Shown here piece by piece: positions 34,728 through 47,734 of a stretch of 64,000 bases of DNA (positions within the stretch are counted from its first letter, which is position 1; each line of letters opens with the position of its first letter). Origin of the DNA: Azadirachta indica (Eukaryota; Streptophyta; Magnoliopsida; Sapindales; Meliaceae); assembly GCA_022749755.1 (NCBI GenBank), contig CM040451.1, positions 5,842,871 to 5,906,870 of the forward strand, read 5' to 3'. The notes under the pieces were generated by a model that was given only the letters and a program-made list of their open reading frames with translations, did no database searches and was not told the origin of the DNA. A program made the position numbers and the translations under genes.

Positions 34728-37700
34728 ACATGATATAGAATCAAAAAACGACTTCGTTTTGAGATAGACCATACCTCTTCTTATTGACCATCGCGTTAGG
34801 ATCATTACGGTATATTTTATTTTAAAAACAAAAAATTGAAAACGTACGATTTTCGGGGCCAGAATTATCAAACGTGATATGGACTTGAGAAACGACTTCC
34901 TTTCGAAACGTGTGGCAAGTCATGTTAGTAATATCACGAAAGATCCTTACGGTGCATTTTATTTTGAAAATGGAGAAGTTAAAAACGTATGATTTTCGGG
35001 GCCGGAATTTTGAAACGTGACACGGAGTCAAGAAATGACTTCGTTTTGACATGGCTGGCAAGTCTTGTTTGTCATCATCGTGTGAGAATTGTTATAGTGC
35101 ATTTTATTTTGAAAATAGATAAGTGTAAAATGTGCGATTTTCGGTGCCGGAATTGTCAAACACGAAATGGACATAAAAAACGATTTCGTTTCTAGACAGG
35201 TCGTACGTCTTGTTACTCACCATTATGTGAGGATTGTTACAGCGCATTTTATTTCGAAAACAGAGAGGTTGAAAACGAATGATTTTCGGGGCTAAACTGC
35301 CAAACGCGAAACGAATATAAAAAACAACTTCGTTTCAAGACGGGCCACATGTGTTGTTACTTATCATCACATGAGGATTCTTACGGTACACTTAATTTTG
35401 AAAATGGACAAGTTGGAAATGTATGATTTTCGGGGTTGGAATTGTCAAACGCGATATAGACTTGAAAAACTTCCTTATTTCGAGTCACGCTACATGTCTT
35501 CTTACTCACCATTGCATGATGATCCTTACGTTGTATGTTGTTTCAAAAACAGAGAATTTGAAAACGTATGATTTTTTGGACTAGAACAGTCAAACGCGAT
35601 ACGGACTCGAGAAACGACTTTATTTTGAGGCGGGTTGCATGTCTTTTTACTCATAATCACGTGAGGATCCTTAAAATGCATTTTATATACAAAACAGAAA
35701 AGTTGAAAACATACGATTTTTGGTATCGGAATTGTCAAATATGATATGAACTCGAAAAATGATTTTGTTTCAAGATGGGCAACACGTCTTGAGAATAAAG
35801 AAGTTGAAAATGTATGATTTTCGGGAACAGAACTGTCACAAGTGAAACAGATTCGAAAAACGACTTTATTTAGAAACAGGCCATACGTCTTGTTACTGAT
35901 CATCGTGTGAGGATCTTTGCGGTGCATTTTATTTCAAAAGTAGAGGAGTTGAAAACGTACGATTTTCTAAGCCAAAACTGTCAAACGCAAAACAAACTCA
36001 AAAAACAACTTCATTTCGAGATAGGCTGTACGTCTTGTTAGTCATAATTGCATGAGAATCGTTAAAGTGTATTTTATATCGAAAACAGAGAAGTTAAAAA
36101 ACATACGGTACCAGAATTATCAAACGTGGTACGGACTCAAAAAACGACTTTGTTTCAAAATGGGCCGCATGTTTTATTGCTCACCATTGCCTGGGAATCC
36201 TTATGGTGCATTTTGTTTAGAAAATGGAGAAGTTGTAAATGTACAATTTATGAGGCTGAAATTATCAAACGTGATACGGACTGAAAAACGACTTAGTTTC
36301 GAGACGGTCACACATCCTGTTACTCATTATCCTGTAAAGATCGTTACGGTGCATTTTATTTCGAGAACAAAGAAGTTCAAAACGTAAGATTTTCGGGGCC
36401 GAAACTGCCAAACGTGAAACGAATACGAAAAACGATTTCGTTTAGATACAGGCCGCACGTGTTATTACTGATCATCACGTGAGGATTCTTATGGGGAATT
36501 TAATTTTGAAAATAGACAAGTTAAAAATGTACAATTTTTGGAGCCAAAATTGCCAAACACGACACGTATTCAAAAAACGACTTCATTTCGAGATGAACTG
36601 CACGTCTTGTTACTCATCATCACGTGAAGATCGTTATGGTGTGTTTTATTTCGAAAACAGAAAAGTTGAAAACGTACGATTTTTGAGGCTAGAATTGTCA
36701 AACGTGATACAGACATGAAAAATGACTTCATTTTGAGACAGGCCATACTTTTTGTTACTCAGCATCGCGTGAGGATCATTACAATATATTTTGTTTTGAA
36801 AACAGTAAAATTGAAAACGTATGATTTTTTATGCCAGAATTGTCAAACGCGAAATGAACTCCAAAAATGACTTCGTTCTGAAACGGGCTGCACATCTTCT
36901 TACTCAACATTACGTGAGAATCCTTACGATGCATTTTATTCAAAGATAGAGAAGTTAAAAACGTACAATTTTCAAGGCCGGAATTGTCAAATGGGATACA
37001 GACTCGAAAAACGAATTCGTTTCGAGACAGACTACATGTCTTGTGACTCATCATCATGTAAGGATCGTTACGGTGTATTTTATTTCAAAAATAAAAAAGT
37101 TAAAAATGTACGATTTTTGGGGTCGGAACTGTCACACGCAAAACGGACTTGAAAAACAATTTTGTTTTGAGACAAGCTGCATGCTTTGTTACTCATAATC
37201 GTGTGAGGATCCTTAAGGTGCATTTTATGTCGAAAATGTAGGACTTAAAAATATATGATTTTCGGGCCTGGAAATGTGAAATGCGTTTCGGACTTTGAAC
37301 ACGATTTGGTTTCAAGATGGGCCAAGCGTCTAGTTACTCAGCATCACGAGTACAGTTACGGTGCATTTTATTTTGATAACAGCGAAGTTGAAAACATACA
37401 ATTTTCAGGGCCGGAATTACCAAACGTGATGTGAACTCGAAAAACGACATCGTTTCAAGACGGGTGACACTTCTTGTTAGTCATTATTGCATGAGGATTG
37501 ATATAGTGCATTTTATTTCGAAAGCAGAGATGTTGAAAATGTACGATTTTTGGTGCCGGAATTGTCAAACGCGAAGCGAACTAGAAAAAAAACTTTGTTT
37601 CGAGACATGCAATACGTCTTGTTACTCACCATCATGTCAGAATCCTTGCAGCACATTTTATTTCAAAAACAGAGAAGTTCAAAACGTGCGATTTTCTTGT

Positions 37701-39928
37701 CAAACGCCAACGGACTCGAAAAACGACTTCTTTTTGACACTGGCCACATATTTTGTACTCAGCATCGCATAAGGACCGTTATAGTGTATTTTATTTCGAA
37801 AATAGAGAAGTTGAAAATGCATGACTTTCGGGGCTGGAATTGTCAAACGTGATGCGGACTCAAAAGATAACTTTGTTTGGAGACAGACGGCACGTCTTAT
37901 TAGTCATTATCACATGAGGATAGTTATGGTGTATTTTATTTTGAAAAAAGAGAAGTTGAAGACGTACAATTTTTGGTGATGGAATTGTCAAACACAAAAC
38001 GGGCTCGAAAAATGACTTCGTTTTGAGACGGGCGACATGTCTTGTTAACCACTTTATTTCGAAAGTAAAAAAGTTGAAAACGTACGATTTTCGGGGCTAG
38101 AATTGTCAAGCGTAATATGGACTCGAAAAACAACTTGGTTTTGAAATGAGCTGCACATTTTGTTACTCACAATTGCGTGAGGATCTTTAGGTGCATTTTA
38201 TTTCAAAAATGGAGAAGTTGAAAACATACGATTTTCGGGGCTGGAATTGTGAAACGCTATAAGACTTGTAAAACGACTTCGTTTCGAGAAGGGCTGAACG
38301 TCTTGTTATTCACCATCGCGTGAGGATCCTTACGGTGCACTTTATTTTGAAAGCAGATAAGTTGAAAACGTATGATTTTCGGGGCCGGAATTATTATATG
38401 TGATACAGACTCGAAAAACATCTTCGTTTTGAGATGGCCAGCACGTCTTGGTAGTCATTGTCGCATGAGGATTGATATAGTGCATTTTATTTTGAAAGCA
38501 GAGAAGTTGGAAACGTATGATTTTCGCAGCCAGAATTGTCATACGTGATAGGCACTCGATAAACGACTTCATTTAGAGATGGTTGGCACGGCTTGTTAAT
38601 CATTATCGCATGAGCATTGATACAGAGTATTTTATTTCGAAAGCAGAGAAGTTGAAAACGTGTGATTTTCGGTGCCAAAATTGTCATACGTGATACGGAC
38701 TCGAAAAATTACTTCGTTTCGAGACAGGCAGCATGTCATGTTAGTCATTATCGCGTGAGTATCGTTATGATGCATTTCATTTTGAAAGCAGAGAAGTTAA
38801 AAATGTACAATTTTTGGGGCCGGAATCGTCAAATGTGATACAAGCTAGAAAATGATTTGGTTTCGAGACGATCCACACATCTTGTTACTCACCATTGTGT
38901 GAGGATCGTTACAGTATATTTTATTTCAAAAATAAAAAAGCTGAAAATATACGATTTTCGAAGCCGGAATTGTCAAACATGATACAGACTTGAAAAACGA
39001 CTTTATTTTGATATGTGCCGTACGTCTTGTTATTCACCATCACCTGAGCATCATTATGTTTATTTTAAAAGAAGAGAAGTTGAAAAAGTATGATGTTCGG
39101 AACCGGAATTATCATCATCGCGTGAGGATCGTTACAGTGCATTTTATTTTAAAAACAGAGAAGTTGAAAACGTATGATTTTTAGGGCCAGAATTGTCAAA
39201 CGTGATAAAGACTCGAGAAACGACTTCATTTCGAGATAGGCGGCATGTCTTGGTTGTAATCATTGCGTGAGGATCTTTACGGTACATTTTATTTCGAAAA
39301 TAAAGAAGTTGAAAACGTATAATTTTTTAGGCCGGAGTTTTCAAATGTGATACAGACTGGAGAAACGACTTCATTTCGAGACAAGCGGCAAGTCTTATTT
39401 GGTCATCATTGCGTGAGGATCATTACGATGCATTTTATTTCAAAATAGAGAAATTCAAACGTACGATTTTCGGTGCCGAAATTATTGAATGCGAGACAGA
39501 CTTGAAAAACGATTTCATTTCTAGACGGGTTGTACGTCTTGTTACTCATCATTGCTTATGAATCGTTACGGTGCATTTTATATCAAAAGCAGAAAGGTTG
39601 AAAAAGGACAATTTTCGGGGCCGTAATTGTCAAACGTGATACGGACTTGAGAAACGAGTTTGTTTTAAGATGGGCGGCACGTTTTGTTAGTAATCATTGC
39701 ATGAGGATCCTTACGGTGCATTTTATTTCAAAAACGGAGAAGTTGAAAACATATGATTTTTGGGGCCAAAATTGTCAAATGTGATACATACTCGAGAAAC
39801 AACTTCGTTTTGAGATGGGCGGCAATTCTTGTTTGGTCAGCATCGTGTGAGGATTGTTACAATGCATTTTATTTGAAAAACAGAGAAGTTGAAAACGTAC
39901 TATTTTTGGGGCCAGAATTATCAAACGT
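34728..39928. repeat. Satellite block 4
   Basis: About 36 units of the 145-bp satellite in the same orientation as block 1. The variant ...GGCGGCACGTCTTGTTAGTCATTATCG is frequent toward the right (38400-39850), suggesting a local subfamily. Short open frames here are incidental. It ends at AACGTGAT where C gag begins. Confidence 0.92.
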
Positions 39929-40073
39929 GATTTTCAATTGCCTCCAACTATTGTTGAAGTTGCTGGATTTGCCTCCTCATTTCTACCATTAGAGCATTTT
40001 GAGGATCAACTTGTGTGTTTGAAGGACCTTTCTCAAATTGTTTTTAGCAATGACGAGTAGCCATGGAACCTTG
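39929..40073 (-). pseudogene. Family C gag start fragment
   Basis: About 145 bp of C gag N-terminus on the minus strand (RRQIQQLQQ region), with the start ATG next to the primer-binding site and an early TAA. It is cut on the left by satellite. Confidence 0.75.
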
Positions 40074-40086
40074 AGCTCTGATACCA
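40074..40086 (-). other. Family C primer-binding site
   Basis: AGCTCTGATACCA on the plus strand, a perfect initiator tRNA-Met complement on the other strand. It shows that the adjoining LTR acts as a 5' LTR for sequence to its left. Confidence 0.88.
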
Positions 40087-40089
40087 AAT

Positions 40090-40856
40090 TGATACTTGAA
40101 AATGGAGACTTATGTGGGGATTTAGGTTTTTATTAAATAAGGGTTGAAATAAATTCTCCTCCTAAGGTTCACAACAAAAAGTATACAGAAACACTACCCT
40201 AAGTTACTGCCAAAGGTTGTAGAACTGAAAATAATACTCACCACTCTATGAAAATTCTCCACAAGAGATACAAAGTATAAAATATCAAAATTTTATTTAA
40301 TTCAAAACAACTTGATTTTTAATACTACATACTTCAATCTTTTATATAAGCTTTTACAAGAAAAGAAATGTCAAAAGTTAGGCCAATAACCACTAGAAAT
40401 TTCAATGGTTAGGCCAACAACAATTACCTAATTTTGATAAATGAATACAAACATTTAAAATTTTTTGAAAATAAACCAAAACAGTTAAGATTTTGAATTA
40501 AAACTCAACAAATTCTTTTATCATATAGAAATTAAAGAAAATCCATTGAATTTAAACTAAAAAATTTTTAAAATCTGTGCATCCAAATTCTGCCTTGAAA
40601 ATGAATATGTTGTAAAAAAGTTGTCATAACTTTCATTGGAGAACTCCAAATGTTAAACCGTAAAATGTATAGAAAGTTTACTTTTTCATCTTTCCAATAG
40701 TGTCAAGCACTTTCTAAGATATTACCTCAATGAATACAAATTAAAATTTGAAATTACCCCTCTGACAATGTCTTCACAACTTAGTAAATTAGGATAATAA
40801 TTTTGAACTTATAGGCACTTAAGTTCTGCTCTTAATGTTTGAACACTCCCCTGTCA
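40090..40856 (-). mobile_element. Family C LTR shared by two internal regions
   Basis: Complete 767-bp C LTR, plus-strand TGATACTTGAAAATGG to CTCCCCTGTCA. To its left lie a primer-binding site and gag (5' LTR context). To its right lies the end of pol, in frame into the LTR (3' LTR context). One LTR between two internal regions is the expected product of unequal LTR recombination between tandem or sister copies. Confidence 0.88.
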
Positions 40857-42038
40857 ATCCACTCTGGTTGAAAAAAACTTATCCTTGAGTCTATATTGTT
40901 GTGATCCTTATAGTAGGGAGATAAATCCGAAACGTTAAATGTAAATAAAACACCATAACTTTCTGGCAACTCAATCTTGTAAGCATTTTCTCCAATTCGT
41001 TGCAATACCTTAAATGGCCCATCAGCTTTAGGCTTGAGTTTAGCATATTTTCCAGGTGGAAAACGTGCTTTTCGGAGATGTATTTAAAGCAAATCTCCTT
41101 CCTTGAACTTGACATGCTTGCGATGTTTGTTTGCAAAATGTCAATACTTCTCATTTTATTTCAGAATTCTGTCATGAACTTGCTCATAAAGTTTTTTGAT
41201 ACTCTTAACTCTTTTTTCAACATCTCCACTAAAATACTGATAAATTGGAAGTGAAGCTAAATCCATTAGACTGATAGGATTTTTACCATAAACTACCTCA
41301 AAAGGACTTTGACTAGTAGATTGGCTAGTTGATAGATTATAAGCAAATTCAATTTGAGGTAAAATAACATTCCATTGTCAGATATTCTTACCAACATAAC
41401 TTCGTAAGAGATTTCTCAAACTCCAATTTGTCACTTCTGTTTGACCATCAGTTTGAGGATGATGGGAAGAGCTAAAATTGAGACTAGTGCTAAGTTTTCT
41501 CCATAGCGTTCGCCAAAAGTGAATCAAAAGCTTGAAATCTCGATCAGAAATGATGGTTTTTAGAATACCACACAGCTTCTTTACCTCTTTGAAATACAAA
41601 TTAGCCACATTAGAGGCATCCATTCTTTTGTTGCATGGAATAAAGTAAGCTATTTTAAAAAACCTATCCACCACCACAATGATAGAATCTTTATTTTTTT
41701 GAGTTCTTGGTAACCCAACAATAAAATCTGGACTAACATCTTCCCATGGAGCGTTAGGCACTAGTAATGGAGTATACAAATCTGTATTTTGTCCATGACT
41801 TTTTGGAACATGGCAGATCTTACACCTTTCCACATGCTTCATCACTTCGCATCCCATCTTTGGCCAAAAAAACTTATCTTTCAAGAGAGCAAGTGTTTTA
41901 TCTCTACCAAAGTGACCTCCAACACAACTGTCTTGAGCTTTCATGATAATAGACTCTATTAAAGAACACCGAGGAATGCACAGACAATTACCTTTAAAGG
42001 GATAGCCCTCTTGTCGCAAGAATTGCTTGTAAGGATGA
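40857..42038 (-). pseudogene. Family C pol: integrase and C-terminus
   Basis: The open piece at 41378-42033 carries the integrase zinc-finger region (CVGGHFGRDK, CKICH) and the core with DFIVGLP, ISDRDFK and TDGQTE. After a stop at 41378 (TGG to TGA) the reading continues with FEVVYGKNP, the GPF-like module (ADGPFKVLQ) and SYGVLF, down to PEWID at the LTR border. The frame then uses about six LTR codons (RGVFKH) before TAA. The right end is interrupted by the A5 LTR at 42039, with possible target bases GATGA. Confidence 0.87.
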
Positions 42039-43729
42039 TGATGCAAATACGGATGCACACAAGAGCAATGATCCAATTCAGCTACCTAATGGTCCCGTTA
42101 CAAGAGCAGGAATGAAGAAATTCAAAGATGCATCGAATGGGATGATTTAAGGTTTGTGGGATGATCTTATAACAATTCAAGAGTGTAAGAAAGAGTCAAA
42201 TATCAAGCTTGGACTTCAAGACAATAATCAGAGCTTGGTAACATTGACACAAGTACAAGAAGGCAAAACCTGAAGATTAAAGCTTCTACGGAATTCAACT
42301 TCTCAAATTTGTATAAGACCATATTCGAACGATGTCTCAAGACTAAGCAAGCATGTTCAAGTTCTTTTAATTGCAGTTTGAATTAGATCGTCATCATAAT
42401 GCAAGTTTCGGATTCCATGTGCCAGTTTGGGCTAAGTTGCTGTTCAAGCCCATCATCTATTTTAGTCTTATTTATAAACATATATTTATAATTTGTTATA
42501 TGTTTGGGCTGTTAATGGTAATTATTAAGCCCAAATTCAGTTTATTTTATTTAAAATTAGAATAAGTTCAATTTTGTGGCCAAACACTCCAATTAGGGTT
42601 ACTTATCTCCTGTACCCTTATATATTCAGCCACATGCTCCCATGGAGGCAGCAATTACTTTTCTTGAATGAAATTAAATTGAGAGTGTTTTCTCTTATTT
42701 TGATTCTTGCTTGAATCAAGGTTCTTACAATCAAAGCTAATTACTTTGAGGGTATTTATTCTAAGGTTCTATTTCACAAGTTGAAATTGAGTTACAGACT
42801 TGGGTGAATCTGATTTAGCTTTCCAAGAAGTTGCTTCCATGCGTAAAGATATTGGGTTTCAAGTTTAATATACTCGGGGTTCGTATCAGTTTGGTATCAG
42901 AGCTACAACTCTAAATCAGGTTATATCGTCTTTCAAATTTGTTTATTTGTTTCTTTAGTTTCTGAGTCTGTTTTTGCTTCAATTCCATTTATTTTCGTTT
43001 TTATGTCTATCTTATCAAAAAAAAAAAAAAAGAAGAGGGTTTCCTTTCAATTCACAGCAAGTCAAGTTTGGGTTGTATCAATCTCCAATTCGGTTGATTT
43101 AGTCTTTGTCTATTCGTTTCTTTTCTGTCTGTGTCTATTTATTTTTGTTTGGTCACTCCTACGTGTTTGGAGGTAAAAATAAAAATAAAAAAAATAAAAA
43201 AAAAGGAGAGAAAAAGCAAAGCCTTTGGCTAAGAGAAGAAAAAAAAAAAAAAGGGGGCAGGTGTTGAACGAAAATAAGGAAAATAAAAAGAAAAATCATA
43301 TTGCTTCAAGGAGTTTGACCAAATCAAGCCTACATTCCAAAACAAGCTTCCTAATCTTTCCATAATTTTTGGTTGACTTTCCTATTCCTGTACTGATTTT
43401 TTTTTTCTTTTCTTTGTTCTTAATCTTTCCTTTATCATTTCTAAAAATCTATTTCCTAGTCCTTGTGTTTTCCCAGTTTGTTGCCTATCTAAATTAGTTT
43501 TATTTTACTTTTCATTGTATTTAGTAAGTTTATATAAATTTTGATTTTTTGTAACTATTCTTAATAAGAGAATTAGAGTGGAAAAAGGCTTAGTGTGAGC
43601 TCATCTAGAGAAAAGCCATAAAATTAAGTGTGAAACACAAGCGAACTTGAGTGATAACATTACTTGAGTGAAACACGTGAGGGAGTGAAGTGAGAAAATT
43701 ATTCTTTTGCTTTACTAACTTTGTCTTGA
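42039..43729 (+). mobile_element. Element A5, 5' LTR and leader only
   Basis: The 850-bp 5' LTR (42039-42888) is followed by a perfect primer-binding site and about 0.83 kb of leader, including poly-A and GGGGG runs near 43243-43258. It ends at TTTGTCTTGAAGGATG, exactly where the gag ATG should be, and continues instead into a B LTR. All coding sequence was lost in a deletion that probably also removed C gag-pol and the outer B2 LTR. Confidence 0.92.
42892..42904 (+). other. A5 primer-binding site
   Basis: TGGTATCAGAGCT, a perfect initiator tRNA-Met complement. Confidence 0.88.
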
Positions 43730-43959
43730 AGGATGTTTACTGAGCCTAATTCTTCAAGACATGTATCTTGAATTGTATTTGAATCATACATTTTTTAATT
43801 AGTCCATTTAAAGCACTTTCCAATGTCTTGACTCTAGCTCTTGTAATCAGTCCACTCGGCACGCTTAGCGAATCATATAAATGCTGTAATTGAATGTCTC
43901 CAACCTTATGTCCGAGGTTCTCCTCTTGTTTACGTGGTTGCACAACTTCGTTTGCATTA
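43730..43959 (-). repeat. B2 3' LTR fragment
   Basis: About 230 bp, the inner end of the B 3' LTR. It encodes the pol tail, ending near 43746. The polypurine tract is the run TTCTCCCCCTCCT at 43960-43972. It is cut on the left by the A5 leader. Confidence 0.85.
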
Positions 43960-46900
43960 TTCTCCCCCTCCTGAAAAGGATTTGTCCTCAAATCGCTACT
44001 TACATCAAAAGGAAATAAGTCAGAAACATTAAAGGTTGTACTAACTCCATACTCGCTTGATAGTTCAAGTTTGTAGGCATTGTCATTGATGCGTTCCACT
44101 ACTCGAAATGGGCAATTCCTCTTGGTAGAAGTTTAGAACGTCTTTGCTCAGGAAAACGCTCCTTCCTCATATGTAACCAAACCAAATCTTCTGGTTTAAA
44201 GACAATCTTCTTGCGTCCCTTATTAGCTTGCTTGGCATATTGTTTCGTTCGTTGTTCTAAGTGTTGCCTTGCTTTCTCATGAATCTGCTTAATAAAATCA
44301 GATTTCTTTTTGCCATCTAAATTAACGCGCTCATTCATAAGTAAAGGAGTTAAATCCAAAGAAGTTAGTGGATTAAAACCATAAATAATTTCAAAAGGTG
44401 AAAACTTAGTGGCAGAGTGAACGCAACGATTATAAGCAAATTCAACATGCGACAAGCAATCTTCCCAAGTTTTCAGATTCTTTTGTATGATAGTACGCAA
44501 TAAAGTAGACAATGTCTTATTTACTACTTCAGTTTGACCATTTGTTTGTAGGTGACAAGTAGTAGAAAATAATAATTTAGTTCCCAATTTTTCCCACAAT
44601 GTCTTCTAAAAGTAACTTAACAACTTTACGTCTCAATCTGAGACAATAGTTTTGGGCATTTCATGCAACCTAACAACTTGCTTGGAAAACAAATCAGCTA
44701 TATGTGATGCATTATTAGTTTTATGACATGCAATAAAGTGTGCCATCTTAGAAAATCTATCGATGACGACAAAAACTGAGTCTCTCCCCCCCTTTGTCTT
44801 AGGTAATCCCAAAATAAAATTCATAAAAATAGCGACCCAAGGTACACTAGGAATAGGAAGTGGTATATACAATCCATGTGCTTGTTGTCTAAACTTACCT
44901 TGCCTACAAGTAATGCATCTCGCACAAACCCTTTTTACGTCACATTTCATGTGCAGCCAAAAGAAATGTTCATGCAATATGTGTAAAGTCTTAGTTACGT
45001 CAAAGTGACCCATCAAACCACCACCGTCAGCTTCTCTAACAAGTAATTCACACAAGGATGAATATGGAACACAGAATTTATTTTCTCGAAATAGGAAACC
45101 ATCATGCAAATAGAACTTCCCACATGCTCCCTTAGTGCAATTCTTAAACAAGTCACAAAAATTAGAGTTTGTTATAACTCCTTAATGTACTCAAATCCAA
45201 GCAATTTAGCATCAAGAGTTGAAAGTAAAGCGTACCTGCGTGATAGTGCATCAGCAATTATATTTTTTTGTCTTGTTTGTATCTTATCACATGAGAAAAT
45301 GTCTCAATGAACTCCATCCATTTGGCATGACGTTTGTTTAATTTGTGCTGCGCCTTTAAATGTTTCAAGGATTCATGATCCGTATGAATCACAAACTCTT
45401 TGGGCCAAAGGTAATGCTGTCAAGTTTTTAGTGTTCGAACCAATGTATACAATTCTTTGTCGTAAGTGGGATAGTTTAAAGCCGCGCCTTTTAATTTCTC
45501 ACTAAAGTACGCAATCGGTCTTCCTTCTTGCATTAGTACGCCTCCGATCCCTGTACCTGAAGTATCACACTCTATCTCAAATGTTTTAGTAAAGTTAGGT
45601 AAAACAAGTAAAGGTGCATTAGTCAATTTTTCTTTGATAAGTTTGAATACCTTTTCTTGCTCTTTTCCCCACTTGAACGGAACATTCTTCTTGATGACTT
45701 CAGTTAAGGGTGCAGTTATGCTACTAAAATCTCGAACAAAACGCCGATAAAAACAGGCCAATCCATGAAAGCTTCTTACCTGATTCGTTGAAGTAGGCGT
45801 TGGCCATTCTTGAATTGCCTTCACCTTCTCCTCATCAACCTTAATCCCTTTAACACTTACAACAAAACCAGGAAACACAAGCTTATCCGTGCAAAATATA
45901 CATTTCTTAAAATTAGCAAATAGCCTTTCTTTCCTTAAAACCTCTAAAACAAGTTTTAAATGTTCAACATGATCATTCAAGTTTTTGCTATAAATCAAGA
46001 TATCGTCAAAATAAACTACTACGAATTTGCCAATGAAAGCACGCAAAACATGGTTCATAAGTCTTATGAAAGTACTAGGTGCATTAGTTAACGCAAAAGG
46101 CATAACTAACTATTCATATAAAATATTTTGTTTTAAACACAGTTTTTCACTCATCCCCTTCTTTTATCCTAATTTGATGGTATCTATTTTAAAATCAATT
46201 TTATAAAACACACAAGATCCATGCAATTCATCTAACATATCATCTAATCGAGGAATGGAATGTCGATACTTTACTATAATATTGTTGACAGCTCGACAAT
46301 CAACACACATCCTCCATGTCCCATCTTTCTTAGGCACTAGTAGCACCGGAACCGCACAAGAACTCATGCTTTCTCTAACATACCCTTTCTCCATCAGCTC
46401 ATTAACTTGTCGTTGAAGTTCTTTTGTTTCCTCGGGATTACTTCTATAAGCTGGTTGGTTCAGAATTGTTGCACCGGGTATAAAATCAATTTGATGTTCA
46501 ATTCCTCGAATTGGAGGTAAACCAGGGGGGGCACCTCTTCAGGAAAGACATTTTTGAATTTCTGCAAAAGAAATATAACATTGCTCGATAAGGATTCGGC
46601 AAACTCGTCAGTACACAAAAAGGCTTCCTTGTACATAAGTACTATAAAGGGCTGTTGTGAAAGTAAAGCTCTCTTCATCTCACTTTTTTTTACAATAAAA
46701 TTGTATTTTTCCTCTCTCTCACACATTAACGTTGCAACTCTCTCATTTTCACTCTTTTTCGCATTTTTGCCTTTCTCATTTTTTTCTTCTTTTCACTCAC
46801 TTTTTGCATCTTTAATTGGTCTTCAAGAATTTGTTTTGGAGTCAATGGTACAAGTGATATGGGTTGCCTTTTGATGGTAAAAGAGTATCTATTGGTAAAA

Positions 46901-47215
46901 CCGTCGTGTTTGACTCGTCGATCATACTGACATGGTCTGCCAAATAGGATGTGACATGTATGCATAAGAATCACGTCACAAAGGATCTCATCCTCATACT
47001 TGCCAATAGAAAATGCCCACCAACCCTTGTTTTGTTACCTTGATTTCTCAACAATTGTTTAGCCAATGAAGCCGGCACAGTCGTGGATGTTTCATGGTAA
47101 GTAACGACAATTTCTCCACTAATTTGGTGCTGGCCATGTTGGTGCAACTTTTTCTCCATCAATTATAACGCTGCAAACTTTATTGTTGACGAAACACCGA
47201 GTATGAAACAAGTTC
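43746..47215 (-). pseudogene. B2 pol
   Basis: Protease start IIDG near 47160, with CHILFGRPCQYDRRV at 46726-46974; linker at 46460-46726; RT at 46164-46394 (RMCVDCRAVNN) and 45420-46103 ([15 protein letters not shown]); RNase H at 45240-45420; integrase zinc finger at 44633-45151 ([21 protein letters not shown]) and core at 44099-44599 ([10 protein letters not shown], where TDGQTE has become TNGQTE); GPF region and C-terminus at 43746-44099 (SGLITRARVK). Frameshifts or stops separate each open piece. The tail enters the LTR. Confidence 0.88.
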
Positions 47216-47220
47216 TCCCG

Positions 47221-47715
47221 CTAATCATTTTCTTCTTCCTTAATCTGTGCGCTAAGAGCTAGTCTTGCCACTAATAATTCTCCTTCCGCAGCATATTGCC
47301 CTTCGTAGTTATCTTCACGAGATGGCATGTCTTCTATTTCGTCTTCTTCTTCTCCTTTCGACTCAATCTTTCCTTGAGCATTGATCACCATTACCCTTTT
47401 ATTTGGGCATTGGCTAGCTATATGACCTCTGCCTTGACATTTAAAACACTTAATGTCATGATTTCTAGAAGCGGTGGATTCAATGTTACCTTGTTTTTGC
47501 GGCACAACTTGTTTAGCATCCTTAGAAGCTTCAGAATTAGACTTTATTAATGAAAATTCCTGCCGTTTAGGAGTTGATATCCATGAGTTTGTAGTAGTCG
47601 TACTTGCTCCTCTCCTAGCATGTTTCTTCGCTTCAATTATTGTTCAACTTTGATGGCTTGGTGTACCATATCTGTCAACTCTATATAATGTTGCATCTCC
47701 ACCACGTCTGCGATC
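47221..47715 (-). pseudogene. B2 gag 3' part with zinc knuckle
   Basis: The open piece 47221-47505 carries a perfect CCHC knuckle, CFKCQGRGHIASQC (near 47405-47446), followed by an acidic stretch. Upstream, 47506-47715 is gag spacer with RRGAST-like residues, up to the join with A3 at CGATCTCA. The knuckle binds element RNA during packaging. Confidence 0.87.
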
Positions 47716-47721
47716 TCAGTT

Positions 47722-47734
47722 TGGTATCAGAGCT
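47722..47734 (+). other. A3 primer-binding site
   Basis: TGGTATCAGAGCT, a perfect match. It is the first recognisable A3 sequence. Confidence 0.88.
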
